Shown: piece after piece, positions 1 through 9,577 of the stretch
Position numbering within the stretch: the stretch's first letter is position 1
Layout of the letters: every line of letters starts with the position of its first letter
The notes under the pieces: generated by a model
What the model was told of the DNA's origin: nothing
The model's input: only the letters and a program-made list of their open reading frames with translations
Databases searched by the model: none
Assembly: GCA_035760645.1 (NCBI GenBank)
Contig: DASTSO010000141.1
Location: 1-64,000, forward strand
Length of the DNA: 64,000 nt
Origin: DASSTY01 sp035760645
GTDB lineage: Bacteria; Gemmatimonadota; Gemmatimonadetes; Gemmatimonadales; GWC2-71-9
Reading direction: 5' to 3'
Made by a program: the position numbers and the translations under genes

Positions 1-36
1 AGGCGGGACGGCGGGAGAGGCGGGACGGCGGGAGGG
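1..36. repeat. Tandem G-rich intergenic repeat
   Basis: Two head-to-tail copies of a roughly 17-bp unit, GGCGGGACGGCGGGAG, stand at the left edge of the window. The reverse complement of the same unit lies at 95-109, just past the stop of the acetoacetyl-CoA synthetase gene. Another direct and inverted pair lies at 2184-2238 on the other side of that gene. The unit is non-coding here and its runs of three or more G could fold as a G-quadruplex. Confidence 0.6.
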
Positions 37-48
37 CCCCATGTACGA

Positions 49-78
49 CGAGCCTCCGGTGATGTCACCGGAGGCTCG
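49..78. terminator. Perfect 14-bp inverted repeat downstream of acetoacetyl-CoA synthetase
   Basis: Arms at 49-62 and 65-78 (CGAGCCTCCGGTGA and its complement) are perfect and separated by only 2 bases. The repeat lies about 30 bases past the stop of the leftward gene, where a transcript-end hairpin would be expected. There is no U-run after it, so it may stabilise the 3' end or act with Rho rather than terminate by itself. Confidence 0.45.
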
Positions 79-108
79 CGCGTTCGATGAGTGTCCCGCC
101 GTCCCGCC

Positions 109-2169
109 TCAGCTCCGCAGCTCCTCCAGATCCCGGTAGCAGTCCAGCGCCTGCGGGTTGGCGAGCGCGTCGACGTTCCTGACGGGGCGGCCGTGGATCA
201 CCTCGCGCACGGCGAGCTCGGTGATCTTGCCGCTGATCGTGCGCGGGATGTCGGCGACCTGGACGACCTTCTTCGGCACGTGGTGCGGGCTCGTGTGCTC
301 GCGGATGCGGCGGCGGATGCGCTCGCGAAGCGCGTCGTCGAGCGTGGCGTCGGGGGCGAGGCGCACGAAGAGCACGATGCGCACGTCGTCCTCCCACTCC
401 TGCCCCACCACGAGACTCTCGACGACCTCGGGCAGCTGCTCCACCTGCCGGTAGATCTCGGCGGTGCCGATCCGGACGCCGCCGGGGTTGAGCGTCGCGT
501 CGCTGCGGCCGTAGATGACGAGGCCGTCGGCGGCCTGCGCGCACGCGCCGCCCGCGGCGCGCGCGTCGGCGTGCGAGACGAGCGCCGCCCAGTCGCCGTG
601 GCGCCAGACGTTCGGATAGACGTCGAAGTAGGCGGCGCGGTACTTCGCGCCGTCGGGATCGTCCCAGAAGGAGACCGGCATGCTCGGGAAGGGCCGCGTG
701 CAGACGAGCTCGCCCGGCTCGCCCACGACCGGGCGGCCGTCGGGGTCGAAGATCTCCACCGCCATGCCGAGCCCGCGCGTCTGGAGCTCGCCGCGCCAGA
801 CCGGCGCGATCGGGTTCCCGAGGGCAAAGCAGGAGACGATGTCGGTGCCGCCGCTGATGCTGGCGAGGTGCACGTCGGGGCCGATCGCCTCGCGCACGAA
901 GTCGTAGCCGTGCGCGGCGAGGGGGCTGCCGGTCGAGAGGATCGCGCGGAGCGCCGAGAGGTCGCGCGTGCGGCCGGGGGCGAGGCCCTCCTTCTGGAGG
1001 AGCGCGAGGTACTTGGCGCTCGTGCCGAAGACGGTGACGCCCTCGCGCTCGGCCATCTCCCAGAGGATGTCGGGCTGCGGCGCCATGGGCGCGCCGTCGT
1101 AGAGCACGACGGTGGCGCCGACGGCGAGCGCGGAAACGAGCCAGTTCCACATCATCCACCCGCAGGTGGTGAAGTAGAAGAGGCGGTCGTCGCGGTGGAG
1201 ATCGGTATGGAGCCGCAGCTCCTTGAGGTGCTGCAGGAGCGTGCCGCCCGCGCCGTGCACCATGCACTTCGGCAGTCCCGTGGTGCCCGAGGAGTACATG
1301 ATGTACACCGGGTGGTCGAACGGGAGCCGCGCGAACTCGAGCGGCGGCACCGCGGGCACCCCGCCGACGTCCTCGCCCCGGGTGAAGCGGCCCCAGAGCA
1401 TCGCGCCGCGGATCCCGCCGAGCGGCGGCTCGGCGCGGCGGTAGGGGACGACGACGACGCGCTCGATCGCGGGGATCGCGTCCACCACCTCGCGCACGCG
1501 CGGGAGGCAGTCGATCTCCTTGCCCGCGTAGCGGTAGCCGTCGGCGACGACGAGCACGCGCGGGCGGATCTGCCCGAAGCGGTCGAGCACCCCCTTCGCG
1601 CCGAAGTCGGGCGAGCAGCTCGACCAGATCGCGCCCAGGCTCGTCGCGGCGAGCATGGCGATCACGGTCTCGGGCAGATTCGGCAGGAAGCCCGCGACGC
1701 GGTCTCCGACGCCCACCCCGTGCGCGCGGAGCGCGGCGGCGAAGTCGGCCACGGCGAGCGCGAGCTGCGCGTAGGAGAGGGCGTGCTGGCGCCCCTCCTC
1801 GTTCCAGAAGACGAGCGCCTCGCGCTGGTCGTCGTAGCGCAGCAGGTTCTCGGCGAAGTTGAGCCGCGCCCCGGGGAACCAGCGGGGCCCGAGCACCGGG
1901 TCGGGCGGCGCCATGCGGTCGAGCCCCACCACGACCTCGTCCCAGGGCGCTCGCCCCGGCCGCTCGTCGGCGATGACGCCGCAGAACTCCCACACGAGCG
2001 GCCAGAAGCACTCGGGCTGCGCCACCGACCAGCGCCAGAGCGCGGGGTAGTCGGCCAGCTCGGCCTCGGGGTGCGCGGCGCGCGCCGCGGCGAGAAAGGC
2101 CGTCATGTTGGCGCCGGCGACCCGCGCGGGCGCGGGCGTCCAGAGCGGGAGTTCGGTCGGGTCGGTCAT
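109..2169 (-). CDS. Acetoacetyl-CoA synthetase (acetoacetate-CoA ligase)
   Basis: A 686-aa member of the ANL adenylating superfamily. It activates acetoacetate with ATP and CoA to acetoacetyl-CoA in the cytosol. The ACAS N-terminal region (WTPAPARVAGANMTAF) and the AMP-binding core follow the acetoacetyl-CoA synthetase pattern rather than the acetyl-CoA synthetase pattern. The P-loop-like motif SSGTTGLPK lies near residue 295 and the C-terminal lysine motif (ISGKITE) near residue 640. Length is normal for the family (about 650-680 aa). It lies downstream of hppD and hmgA on the same strand, and homogentisate breakdown ends in fumarate plus acetoacetate, so it plausibly captures that acetoacetate. 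No clear Shine-Dalgarno precedes the ATG. A 73-bp gap with a large hairpin separates it from hmgA. Confidence 0.93.
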   Translation of the reverse strand: MTDPTELPLWTPAPARVAGANMTAFLAAARAAHPEAELADYPALWRWSVAQPECFWPLVWEFCGVIADERPGRAPWDEVVVGLDRMAPPDPVLGPRWFPGARLNFAENLLRYDDQREALVFWNEEGRQHALSYAQLALAVADFAAALRAHGVGVGDRVAGFLPNLPETVIAMLAATSLGAIWSSCSPDFGAKGVLDRFGQIRPRVLVVADGYRYAGKEIDCLPRVREVVDAIPAIERVVVVPYRRAEPPLGGIRGAMLWGRFTRGEDVGGVPAVPPLEFARLPFDHPVYIMYSSGTTGLPKCMVHGAGGTLLQHLKELRLHTDLHRDDRLFYFTTCGWMMWNWLVSALAVGATVVLYDGAPMAPQPDILWEMAEREGVTVFGTSAKYLALLQKEGLAPGRTRDLSALRAILSTGSPLAAHGYDFVREAIGPDVHLASISGGTDIVSCFALGNPIAPVWRGELQTRGLGMAVEIFDPDGRPVVGEPGELVCTRPFPSMPVSFWDDPDGAKYRAAYFDVYPNVWRHGDWAALVSHADARAAGGACAQAADGLVIYGRSDATLNPGGVRIGTAEIYRQVEQLPEVVESLVVGQEWEDDVRIVLFVRLAPDATLDDALRERIRRRIREHTSPHHVPKKVVQVADIPRTISGKITELAVREVIHGRPVRNVDALANPQALDCYRDLEELRS

Positions 2170-2183
2170 AGGCGGTGGGAAGA

Positions 2184-2238
2184 GGGCGGGACGGCGGGAG
2201 GGCGGGAGGGCGGGATCGAACCTCCCGCCGTCCCGCCC
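2184..2238. repeat. 18-bp inverted repeat with G-tract loop between hmgA and acetoacetyl-CoA synthetase
   Basis: The arm GGGCGGGACGGCGGGAGG (2184-2201) is matched by its exact complement at 2221-2238, with a 19-base loop that itself holds two more GGG runs. The plus strand therefore carries six consecutive GGG runs, a canonical G-quadruplex-forming pattern. It occupies the 3' end of hmgA and the leader of the next gene, so it could act as a terminator or attenuator between them. The unit is related to the repeats at 1-36 and 95-109. Confidence 0.6.
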
Positions 2239-2242
2239 CGAT

Positions 2243-3442
2243 TCAGCTCGTCGGCGGACTGAACGCTTCGCCCTGCTCGATCCAGCTCTTGTGGTACGCG
2301 GGGTCCTCGAGCTCCACGGCCTGCTTCGCGACCCAGAGCGGGCGGAAGGTATCCATCATGACCGCGAGCTCGTTGGTGTACTTCTGCCCCATGCTCCCCT
2401 CGTAGCGGCCCGGGTGCGGGCCGTGCGGGATGCCGTCGGGGTGGTGCGTGATCGAGCCGTACTCGATTCCCTTGCGGCTCATGAACTCGCTGGAGGCGTA
2501 GTAGAGCACCTCGTCCGAGTCCACGTTCGAGTGGTTGTAGGGCGCGGGGATCGCGTTCGGGTCGAAGTCGTAGGGCCGCGGGCAGAAGCTGCAGATCACG
2601 AAGCCGTCGCCCTGGAAAGTCTGGTGCACCGGGGGCGGCTGGTGCACCCGGCCGACGATCGGCTCGAAGTCGTGGATGTTGAACGCCCACGGATAGAAGT
2701 AGCCGTCCCAGCCGACGACGTCGAACGGATGGTGGTCGAGCACGATCTCGTTGATCCCGTCGTACTGCTTGACGTAGATCGGGAACTCGCCCACCTCGTC
2801 GTGGGTGGTGAGCACCTCGGGCACCCGGATGTCGCGCTCCGAGAACGGCGCGCCCTCGACGAGCTGGCCGAACTCGTTGCGGTAGCGCTTCGGGAAGCGC
2901 ACGTGCCCGCGGCTCTCGATGACGAGCAGCTTGTGCTTCACCCCGGGGTCCATCCGGAAGCGGTGCATGATGCCGCGGTGGACGACCAGGTAGTCGCCCG
3001 GCTTGTAGGGCAGGTCGCCGAAGATCGTCTCGAGCGTGCCGCGGCCCTCGCTCACGTAGACGACCTCGTCGGCCTGGGCGTTGCGGTAGAACCGGTCGTC
3101 CTGCCTGTCCGGCTCCACGTAGAGCATCGCGCAGTCCTGATTGAACAGCAGCGGCACCCGGTCGAGCGTCGGGCTCCCGCCCTTCTGCACCTTCCCGATC
3201 TGGGAGGTGCGGAAGTGGCGGTGCCGGAGCGTCGTCGCCTCGGGATCCGCCTCGTACTTCAGCTCCTTGCAGCGGCCCACACCCTTGACCGCCGTCGGCG
3301 GCCGGAGGTGGTAGAGCAGCGCCGAGGTGCCGGTGAAGCCCTCGTGCCCCATGAGCTGCTCGTGGTAGATCCCGCCGTCCGGCTTCCGGAGCGCGGTGTG
3401 CCGCTTCTGGGGCAGCCGGCCGAGTCGGTGGTAGAAGGGCAT
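2243..3442 (-). CDS. hmgA: Homogentisate 1,2-dioxygenase
   Basis: A 399-aa cupin-fold non-heme iron enzyme that opens the homogentisate ring to maleylacetoacetate in tyrosine and phenylalanine breakdown. Family landmarks include the mid-protein segment DEVVYVSEGRGTLET, the HHPFDVVGWDG block and the C-terminal HPDGIPHGPHPG stretch that supplies iron-ligand histidines. Length is close to other bacterial forms (about 380-440 aa). The start is 15 bases after the hppD stop, so the two form an operon carrying consecutive pathway steps. The genes for maleylacetoacetate isomerase and fumarylacetoacetase are not in the window. Confidence 0.95.
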   Translation of the reverse strand: MPFYHRLGRLPQKRHTALRKPDGGIYHEQLMGHEGFTGTSALLYHLRPPTAVKGVGRCKELKYEADPEATTLRHRHFRTSQIGKVQKGGSPTLDRVPLLFNQDCAMLYVEPDRQDDRFYRNAQADEVVYVSEGRGTLETIFGDLPYKPGDYLVVHRGIMHRFRMDPGVKHKLLVIESRGHVRFPKRYRNEFGQLVEGAPFSERDIRVPEVLTTHDEVGEFPIYVKQYDGINEIVLDHHPFDVVGWDGYFYPWAFNIHDFEPIVGRVHQPPPVHQTFQGDGFVICSFCPRPYDFDPNAIPAPYNHSNVDSDEVLYYASSEFMSRKGIEYGSITHHPDGIPHGPHPGRYEGSMGQKYTNELAVMMDTFRPLWVAKQAVELEDPAYHKSWIEQGEAFSPPTS

Positions 3443-3457
3443 GATGCCTCCCCCTGA

Positions 3458-4600
<1,143 letters not shown>

Positions 4601-4799
4601 GGCGTGCTCCTGGTGCTGCCGATCGAGAAGGCGCGGCGGCAGCCCGGGGACGGGCCCCGCCGATCTCGGGAATAACGGAAAGATAGTGAAGAACTTAGCC
4701 GTCTACCACTCCGGGTCCGCCCGCGTCGCCCGGTCTCTGTCGTCCCCTTTTGAAAGGTCGTAGATTGCAGGTCGTTTCGTATCCTGCCCCGGGGCTTCC
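4601..4799. promoter_or_regulatory. Divergent promoter region between hppD and cheB-like gene
   Basis: About 200 bases between two divergent starts. It is noticeably less GC-rich than its surroundings at 4671-4700 and 4748-4785. Candidate -10 elements are TATCTT on the minus strand (4680-4685) for hppD and TATCCT on the plus strand (4780-4785) for the CheB gene. No convincing -35 hexamer was seen for either. Confidence 0.4.
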
Positions 4800-5906
4800 G
4801 TGCCATCTCTCCGTCCGCCAGCCCGGTCCTCCGGACCCGACCTGATCGTCGTCGGCGGGTCCGCCGGCGCGGTGGAGGCGGTCATCCGCCTGGTAGCGGC
4901 CCTGCCGGCCGACCTCGCCGCGGCGGTGCTCGTCGTCATCCACTTCCCCGAGAGCTCGGTGAGCATGCTGCCCCGGATCCTCAACCGCGCGAGCGCCGGC
5001 CTCCCGGCCGCCCACGGCCGGGACGGCGAGCCGCTGGTCACGGGGCGCATCTACGTGGCCCGCCCGGGGACGCACCTCCTGGTCGAGGGCACGCACCTGC
5101 GCCTGCTGCGCGGTCCCAAGGAGAACGGCCATCGCCCGGCGATCGACCCGCTCTTCCGCTCGGCGGCGCGAAGTCGCGGCCAACGGGTCGTCGGGGTCCT
5201 GCTCTCGGGCACCCTCGACGACGGCACGACGGGGCTCGAGGCGATCCGGCGGCACGGCGGCATCACCGTGGTGCAGGATCCCGACGACGCGCTCTACGGC
5301 GCGATGCCCCGCAGCGCGCTCGAGCACGTGGCCATCGATTACGTCCTGCCGCTCGCCGACCTTCCGGCCGCGCTGGTGCAGCTGGTCGGCTGCGCCGGCC
5401 CGCCGCGCGTACTCGAAGCCCTGGAGGACACCATGCCCGACTCGGTCGCGAGCGCATCGGGCGCGGACGCGCCCGCGCCGGACGACGCGGCGCCCGACCC
5501 CGTCGCCGACACCGCACGCGACGAGGATCGGAGTCCGCCCTCCGTCTACACCTGTCCCGAATGCGGGGGCACCCTCTTCACCGTCCCCGACGACGGCGAG
5601 CCACGCTTCCGCTGCCGGGTGGGCCACGGCTTCAGCGTCGAGAGTCTGCTCGTGCAGCAGGCCGACACCATCGAGGCGGCGCTCTGGTCGGCGCTCCGTG
5701 CGCTCGAGGAGCACGCCTCGCTCTCGCGCCGCATGGCCGGGCGGGCGCACGAGCGCGGCAACCGTCACACCGCCTCACGGTTCACCGAGCAGGCGGTGGA
5801 TGCCGAGCACCACGCGTCGGTGATCCGCCACGCGCTCCACGACGGCACGTTGCGCGCCGAGGTGGCGGAGGCCGCCGCGGACGCGACGGAGCCGACGGGC
5901 GCATGA
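4800..5906 (+). CDS. CheB-type protein-glutamate methylesterase with C-terminal zinc ribbon
   Basis: A 368-aa protein starting at GTG. Residues about 13-190 form a CheB catalytic domain. The triad is recognisable as the serine of VVGGSAGAVEAV, the histidine of VVIHFPE and the aspartate of LSGTLDDGTTG. There is no receiver domain, which standard chemotaxis CheB carries at its N terminus. After an acidic Ala/Asp linker comes a CPECGG...CRVGHGF zinc-binding motif and a helical tail, as in the CheB halves of CheB-CheR-PAS fusion proteins. It overlaps the CheR-PAS gene by 4 bases (ATGA), so the usual fusion is split into two coupled genes. No chemoreceptors or CheA are nearby, so the target is unknown. 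Confidence 0.88.
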   Translation: MPSLRPPARSSGPDLIVVGGSAGAVEAVIRLVAALPADLAAAVLVVIHFPESSVSMLPRILNRASAGLPAAHGRDGEPLVTGRIYVARPGTHLLVEGTHLRLLRGPKENGHRPAIDPLFRSAARSRGQRVVGVLLSGTLDDGTTGLEAIRRHGGITVVQDPDDALYGAMPRSALEHVAIDYVLPLADLPAALVQLVGCAGPPRVLEALEDTMPDSVASASGADAPAPDDAAPDPVADTARDEDRSPPSVYTCPECGGTLFTVPDDGEPRFRCRVGHGFSVESLLVQQADTIEAALWSALRALEEHASLSRRMAGRAHERGNRHTASRFTEQAVDAEHHASVIRHALHDGTLRAEVAEAAADATEPTGA

Positions 5907-7897
5907 CCTCCACGCCTGAGCGCGGGGATGCGATCGATCCCATGACCGACGCCGACGCCGACGCCGGCGCGAACGCCCCGAGCAGCGAGGCCGCACGGCC
6001 GGCCAGCGAGACCGCGCAGGCGGCCGGCGAGGCCGCGGCGAACGGCGCGGGGGACGCCACCGACACCGGTTGGCGGGGGCTCCTCGAGTACCTGCGCACG
6101 ACGCGCGGCTTCGACTTCAACGGCTACAAGGCGCCAGGGCTCATGCGGCGCATCCGGCGGCGGCTGGAGCTGCTGCGGCTGCCGACGTTCGAGGCGTACC
6201 AGGACTACCTCGAAGTCCATCCGGGCGAGTTCGGCGTCCTCTTCAACACGATCCTGATCAACGTCACCGGCTTCTTCCGCGATCCCGAGGCCTGGCGGGT
6301 GCTGCGCGAGCAGGTGCTGCCCGCGCTGCTGAGCGGGAAGCGGCGGGACGAGCCGGTCCGCGTCTGGAGCGCCGGCTGCGCCAGCGGCGAGGAGGCGTAC
6401 ACCCTCGCCATCTGTCTCGCCGAGGCCCTCGGCGCCGACCAGTACCGCGAGCGGGTGAAGATCTACGCCACCGACATCGACGAAGAGGCGCTCGCCACCG
6501 CGCGCCAGGCGGTCTACACCGCGGCGCAGGTCGAGGGCGTGCCGCCCGAGCTGCTCAAGAAGTACTTCGAGCGGGTGGACGACAGCTACACCTACCGCAA
6601 GGACCTCCGGCGGCAGGTGATCTTCGGCCGGCACAACCTGCTGCAGGACGCGCCGATCTCGCACATCGACCTGCTCGTTTGCCGCAATGTGCTCATGTAC
6701 TTCAACGCCGAGACGCAGGCGCAGATCCTGAGCCGGTTCCACTTCGCGCTCAACGACGGCGGGCATCTCTTCCTGGGCCGGGCGGAGACGCTGATGAGCC
6801 ACAGCGACATCTTCGCCCCGGTCGACCTCAAGCGGCGGATCTCGGTCAAGGTGAACCCGCGCCGTCAGCGCAACCGCGGACTCCCGACCCTCCGCGGCGA
6901 GGCCGCCGCGGACCCGCGCGACCGGGTGGCGGCGCACGACGACGGGAGCGCGCGCCTGCGCGAGTGCGCGCTCGCCGCCAGCCCGCTCGCGACGATCCTG
7001 GTGGACACCGAGGGCGCGGTGAGTCTCGTCAACGAGCGGGCACGCGCGCTCTTCGGCCTGAGCGGCGCCGACGTCGGCCGCCCGCTGCAGGACCTGCGCA
7101 TTTCCTACCGCCCGGTCGAGCTGCGGTCGGTCGCCGAGCAGGCGACGGTGGAGCGCCGGCCCGTCCACGTGCGCGACGTCGAGTGGCACCTCGTGTCCGG
7201 CGAAGTGCGCTGGCTCGACCTCCAGGTCGCGCCGCTCCACACCGCCATCGGCGAGTGGACGGGCACGAGCATCACCTTCACCGACGTCACGGCGTACCGG
7301 CGCCTGCAGCGCGAGCTGGAGCACACCAACCAGGAGCTCGAGACCGCCTACGAGGAGCTCCAGTCCACGAACGAGGAGCTCGAGACGACCAACGAGGAGC
7401 TGCAGAGCACGATCGAGGAGCTCGAGACGACCAACGAGGAGCTGCAGTCGACCAACGAGGAGCTCGAGACGATGAACCAAGAGCTCCAGTCGACCAACGA
7501 GGAGCTCCAGACGATCAACGACGAGGTGCGCCAGCGCGGCGACGACCTCAACGCCTCGAACGCCTTCCTCGAGTCGGTGCTCGCCAGCCTGCGCAGCGGG
7601 GTGATCGTGGTGGACCGCGAGCTGCGGATCGTCGGCTGGAATCGCCCGTCGGAGGAGCTCTGGGGGCTGCGCGCCGACGAGGTGCGGGAGAAGCACCTGC
7701 TGAACCTCGACGTCGGCCTGCCGATGGATCAGCTCCGCGGGCCGCTGCGCGCCTGCCTCGCCGGCGAGCCGGCCGCGCCGGTCCGGATGGACGCGGTGAA
7801 CCGCCGCGGGCGGGGCGTGCAGTGCGTCGTCTCCTGCAGCCCTCTCCTCGACTCCCGCGAAGAGGTGCACGGGGCCATCGTTCTCGTCGAGGCCTGA
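5903..7897 (+). CDS. CheR-type methyltransferase with coiled coil and PAS domains
   Basis: A 664-aa protein. The ATG at 5903 overlaps the cheB stop, and earlier in-frame starts lie inside cheB. After an Ala-rich N terminus, residues about 55-320 form a CheR domain with the SAM-binding motif SAGCASGEEAYTLA and the LLVCRNVLMYF segment. A PAS domain follows (about 350-460). Next is a striking coiled coil (about 470-545) built from repeats of ELETTNEELQST type, and then a second PAS domain (GVIVVDRELRIVGWN) to the end. The fusion family usually places a histidine kinase after the last PAS. Here the protein stops at PAS, so output probably goes through the downstream receiver and LuxR proteins or through methylation. 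Confidence 0.88.
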   Translation: MTSTPERGDAIDPMTDADADAGANAPSSEAARPASETAQAAGEAAANGAGDATDTGWRGLLEYLRTTRGFDFNGYKAPGLMRRIRRRLELLRLPTFEAYQDYLEVHPGEFGVLFNTILINVTGFFRDPEAWRVLREQVLPALLSGKRRDEPVRVWSAGCASGEEAYTLAICLAEALGADQYRERVKIYATDIDEEALATARQAVYTAAQVEGVPPELLKKYFERVDDSYTYRKDLRRQVIFGRHNLLQDAPISHIDLLVCRNVLMYFNAETQAQILSRFHFALNDGGHLFLGRAETLMSHSDIFAPVDLKRRISVKVNPRRQRNRGLPTLRGEAAADPRDRVAAHDDGSARLRECALAASPLATILVDTEGAVSLVNERARALFGLSGADVGRPLQDLRISYRPVELRSVAEQATVERRPVHVRDVEWHLVSGEVRWLDLQVAPLHTAIGEWTGTSITFTDVTAYRRLQRELEHTNQELETAYEELQSTNEELETTNEELQSTIEELETTNEELQSTNEELETMNQELQSTNEELQTINDEVRQRGDDLNASNAFLESVLASLRSGVIVVDRELRIVGWNRPSEELWGLRADEVREKHLLNLDVGLPMDQLRGPLRACLAGEPAAPVRMDAVNRRGRGVQCVVSCSPLLDSREEVHGAIVLVEA

Positions 7898-7914
7898 GCC
7901 GCGGAGGTCCGGTC

Positions 7915-8511
7915 ATGTTTCCGCCCGAGCCCGAGTCCCGCCGGCCGTCCGACGGCCCGCAGCACGAGCGCCTCGACGAGCTGCAGCGGCGCTCGCGCGA
8001 GCTCCGCAAGCGGCTCGAGCACGCGCAGGATCGGGCGCGGCGGGCGCTCGGCGCCGCGCGCGACCGGCGGCTCGTGCGGGGCGCCGGGCCGCCGGCCTCG
8101 GCGGCGCCGGCGGCGGCGGCCGGACCGGTGGTGCTGGTGGTCGACGACGAGCCGCTCGTGCGCGAGCTGCTGGCGCGCTGTCTCGCGCTCGGTCCCTACC
8201 GCGTGCTCCAGGCGGCGAGCGGCGAGGAAGCGCTCGCCCTCCTCGGCATCACGCCCGGCGTCGCGGCGGTGGTGACGGACACCTGGATGCCGGAAGGGAT
8301 GTCGGGCGTGGAGCTGATCCGTCGGATCCGCGCCCGGTGGCCCACGCTGCCGCTGCTCCGGATCTCGGGCGTGCACGAGAGTGCCTTCTACGCCGACCCG
8401 CCGCCGGAGGACGTCCCTTTCCTCGCAAAGCCCTTCTCGCCGGCCGACCTCCTCCGCGCCGTCGGCGCGCTCGCACCGGCCGCACCACCAGCCGACGGGT
8501 CGTCCCCATGA
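7915..8511 (+). CDS. Single-domain response regulator with N-terminal coiled coil
   Basis: A 198-aa protein. Residues about 15-50 are a charged helical segment (LDELQRRSRELRKRLEHAQD) likely to form a coiled coil, followed by an Ala/Pro linker. A receiver domain occupies about 72-190. Its acidic pocket (VVDDEP), phospho-acceptor D122 (VVTDTWMP) and conserved K172 (LAKPF) are all present, so it should be phosphorylatable. There is no output domain. It begins 17 bases after the CheR-PAS stop and overlaps the next gene by 4 bases, so it belongs to the same operon. Confidence 0.85.
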   Translation: MFPPEPESRRPSDGPQHERLDELQRRSRELRKRLEHAQDRARRALGAARDRRLVRGAGPPASAAPAAAAGPVVLVVDDEPLVRELLARCLALGPYRVLQAASGEEALALLGITPGVAAVVTDTWMPEGMSGVELIRRIRARWPTLPLLRISGVHESAFYADPPPEDVPFLAKPFSPADLLRAVGALAPAAPPADGSSP

Positions 8512-8936
8512 ACACCCACCACCGCCCCCCGGACGATCGCACGCCCGCCACCACCGACGAGCTCTACGCGCTCGCCTGGTCCCTGCACGAGCGCGCCCGC
8601 GCGGCGGGCCGGCTCGAGGTGGCCTACCATGCGCTCGCCGCCGCGCTTCATGCCGCCGAAGACGGGGCCGACAACGAGCGGATCGAGGCGGTCGGCGTGC
8701 GGGCGCGGCAGGAGCAGGAGCGGATCGACCGCGAGCTCCCCGGGCACTGGCTCGCCACGGCGGTCCAGGCCGGGCGCGAGGTGCACGACGGCACCCATCA
8801 CACCCCTCTCTACACGATGCTGGCGCGCACCGCCGCGGCCGCGCGGGCCCGCGCGGCCGCGGACTCCGTCGTCCGCCGCGCGGAGCAGCGGCGGCATCCG
8901 CCCGGGGCGCCGAGGGGCGCGGCGTCGGGCGGCTGA
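8508..8936 (+). CDS. Hypothetical protein in the CheB/CheR operon
   Basis: A 142-aa protein, predicted soluble and mainly helical, with an Arg/Ala-rich C terminus. It starts at an ATG overlapping the stop of the receiver gene (ATGA), which supports the call. Residues about 12-60 (DELYALAWSLHERARAAGRLEVAYHALAAALHAAED) look like one or two TPR-like helical hairpins. I recognise no family. Translational coupling suggests it works with the signalling proteins upstream. Confidence 0.7.
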   Translation: MNTHHRPPDDRTPATTDELYALAWSLHERARAAGRLEVAYHALAAALHAAEDGADNERIEAVGVRARQEQERIDRELPGHWLATAVQAGREVHDGTHHTPLYTMLARTAAAARARAAADSVVRRAEQRRHPPGAPRGAASGG

Positions 8937-9076
8937 GCCGGATCGCCCATCCCGCCCCTGGGCCGGCTGGGCTATTGTTCCCGTGTGGACCGGGCCGCCC
9001 GATTGGATGCCGGCCCGGTCGGAGTCGTTTCGGTCGGAACCCCGGCGGCCGTCGCCGGGGCGGGAGTGAGAGACGT

Positions 9077-9577
9077 ATGAAACACGCGGCGAGTCCCCTG
9101 TACGACGTCGAGCGCGCGGCCCGCATGGCCCGCAGCGCCCGCGACCTCATGGAGCACTGCGCGGCGCTGCGCGACCAGCAGCGCTCGCTCCTCGCCGCCG
9201 TGCGCGCGAGCCTGGGACACATCCAGAGCACCAGCTCGACCGGCAGCTCGCTGCTCGGAGCGCTGCGTGCGCCCGGCTCGCGGCAGGCGCGCCCCGAGGG
9301 ACCGCAGCCCGAGCCGCCGCCGCCCGGGCCCGCCTACGCCATCCAGCCACCCGACCTCGCGCGCTACCGTCTCACCGAGCGCGAGCGCGAGGTGGCGGAG
9401 CTGCTCGCGCTCGGGCGGTCGAACGATGCGGTGGCTCGCGCCCTCGGCATCAGCAGGCACACGGCCCGGCATCACACCGAGAGCGTCTTCGCCAAGCTCG
9501 GCGTGCGCTCGCGCGCCGAGGCCGGTGCGGTCGTCCGCGGGTGGATCCGCCCGGCACCGCCGGGGCGGTCCGCCTAG
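9077..9577 (+). CDS. LuxR-type helix-turn-helix regulator
   Basis: A 166-aa protein. Residues about 98-155 form a GerE/LuxR helix-turn-helix: LTEREREVAELLALGRSNDAVA followed by LGISRHTARHHTESVFAKLG. The N-terminal part (about 10-60) is helical and matches no known sensor domain. A low-complexity Pro/Glu linker joins the two. TATTGT at 8973-8978 is a plausible -10, so it may have its own promoter. The stop codon overlaps head-on with the stop of the next, opposite-strand gene within a CTAG palindrome (9574-9577). Confidence 0.85.
   Translation: MKHAASPLYDVERAARMARSARDLMEHCAALRDQQRSLLAAVRASLGHIQSTSSTGSSLLGALRAPGSRQARPEGPQPEPPPPGPAYAIQPPDLARYRLTEREREVAELLALGRSNDAVARALGISRHTARHHTESVFAKLGVRSRAEAGAVVRGWIRPAPPGRSA

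Noticed and set aside
91..2262. Very long open frames opposite real genes, for example 723 codons here and 1123 codons at 11485-14856 (minus)
   Set aside because: They are extended by high GC content, are Arg/Ala/Pro-rich with no recognisable domain, and lie entirely over well-identified genes on the other strand.
4686..4691. CTTCAC on the minus strand upstream of hppD as a member of the CTTCACG regulon
   Set aside because: No second box at 11 bases and no -10 at the matching distance. The likely hppD -10 (TATCTT) touches this hexamer.
7318..7530. Possible CRISPR-like or satellite array
   Set aside because: The repeats are in frame inside the CheR-PAS gene and encode a coiled coil, with no unique spacers. 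The same applies to the GSYG repeats near 48890-48940.
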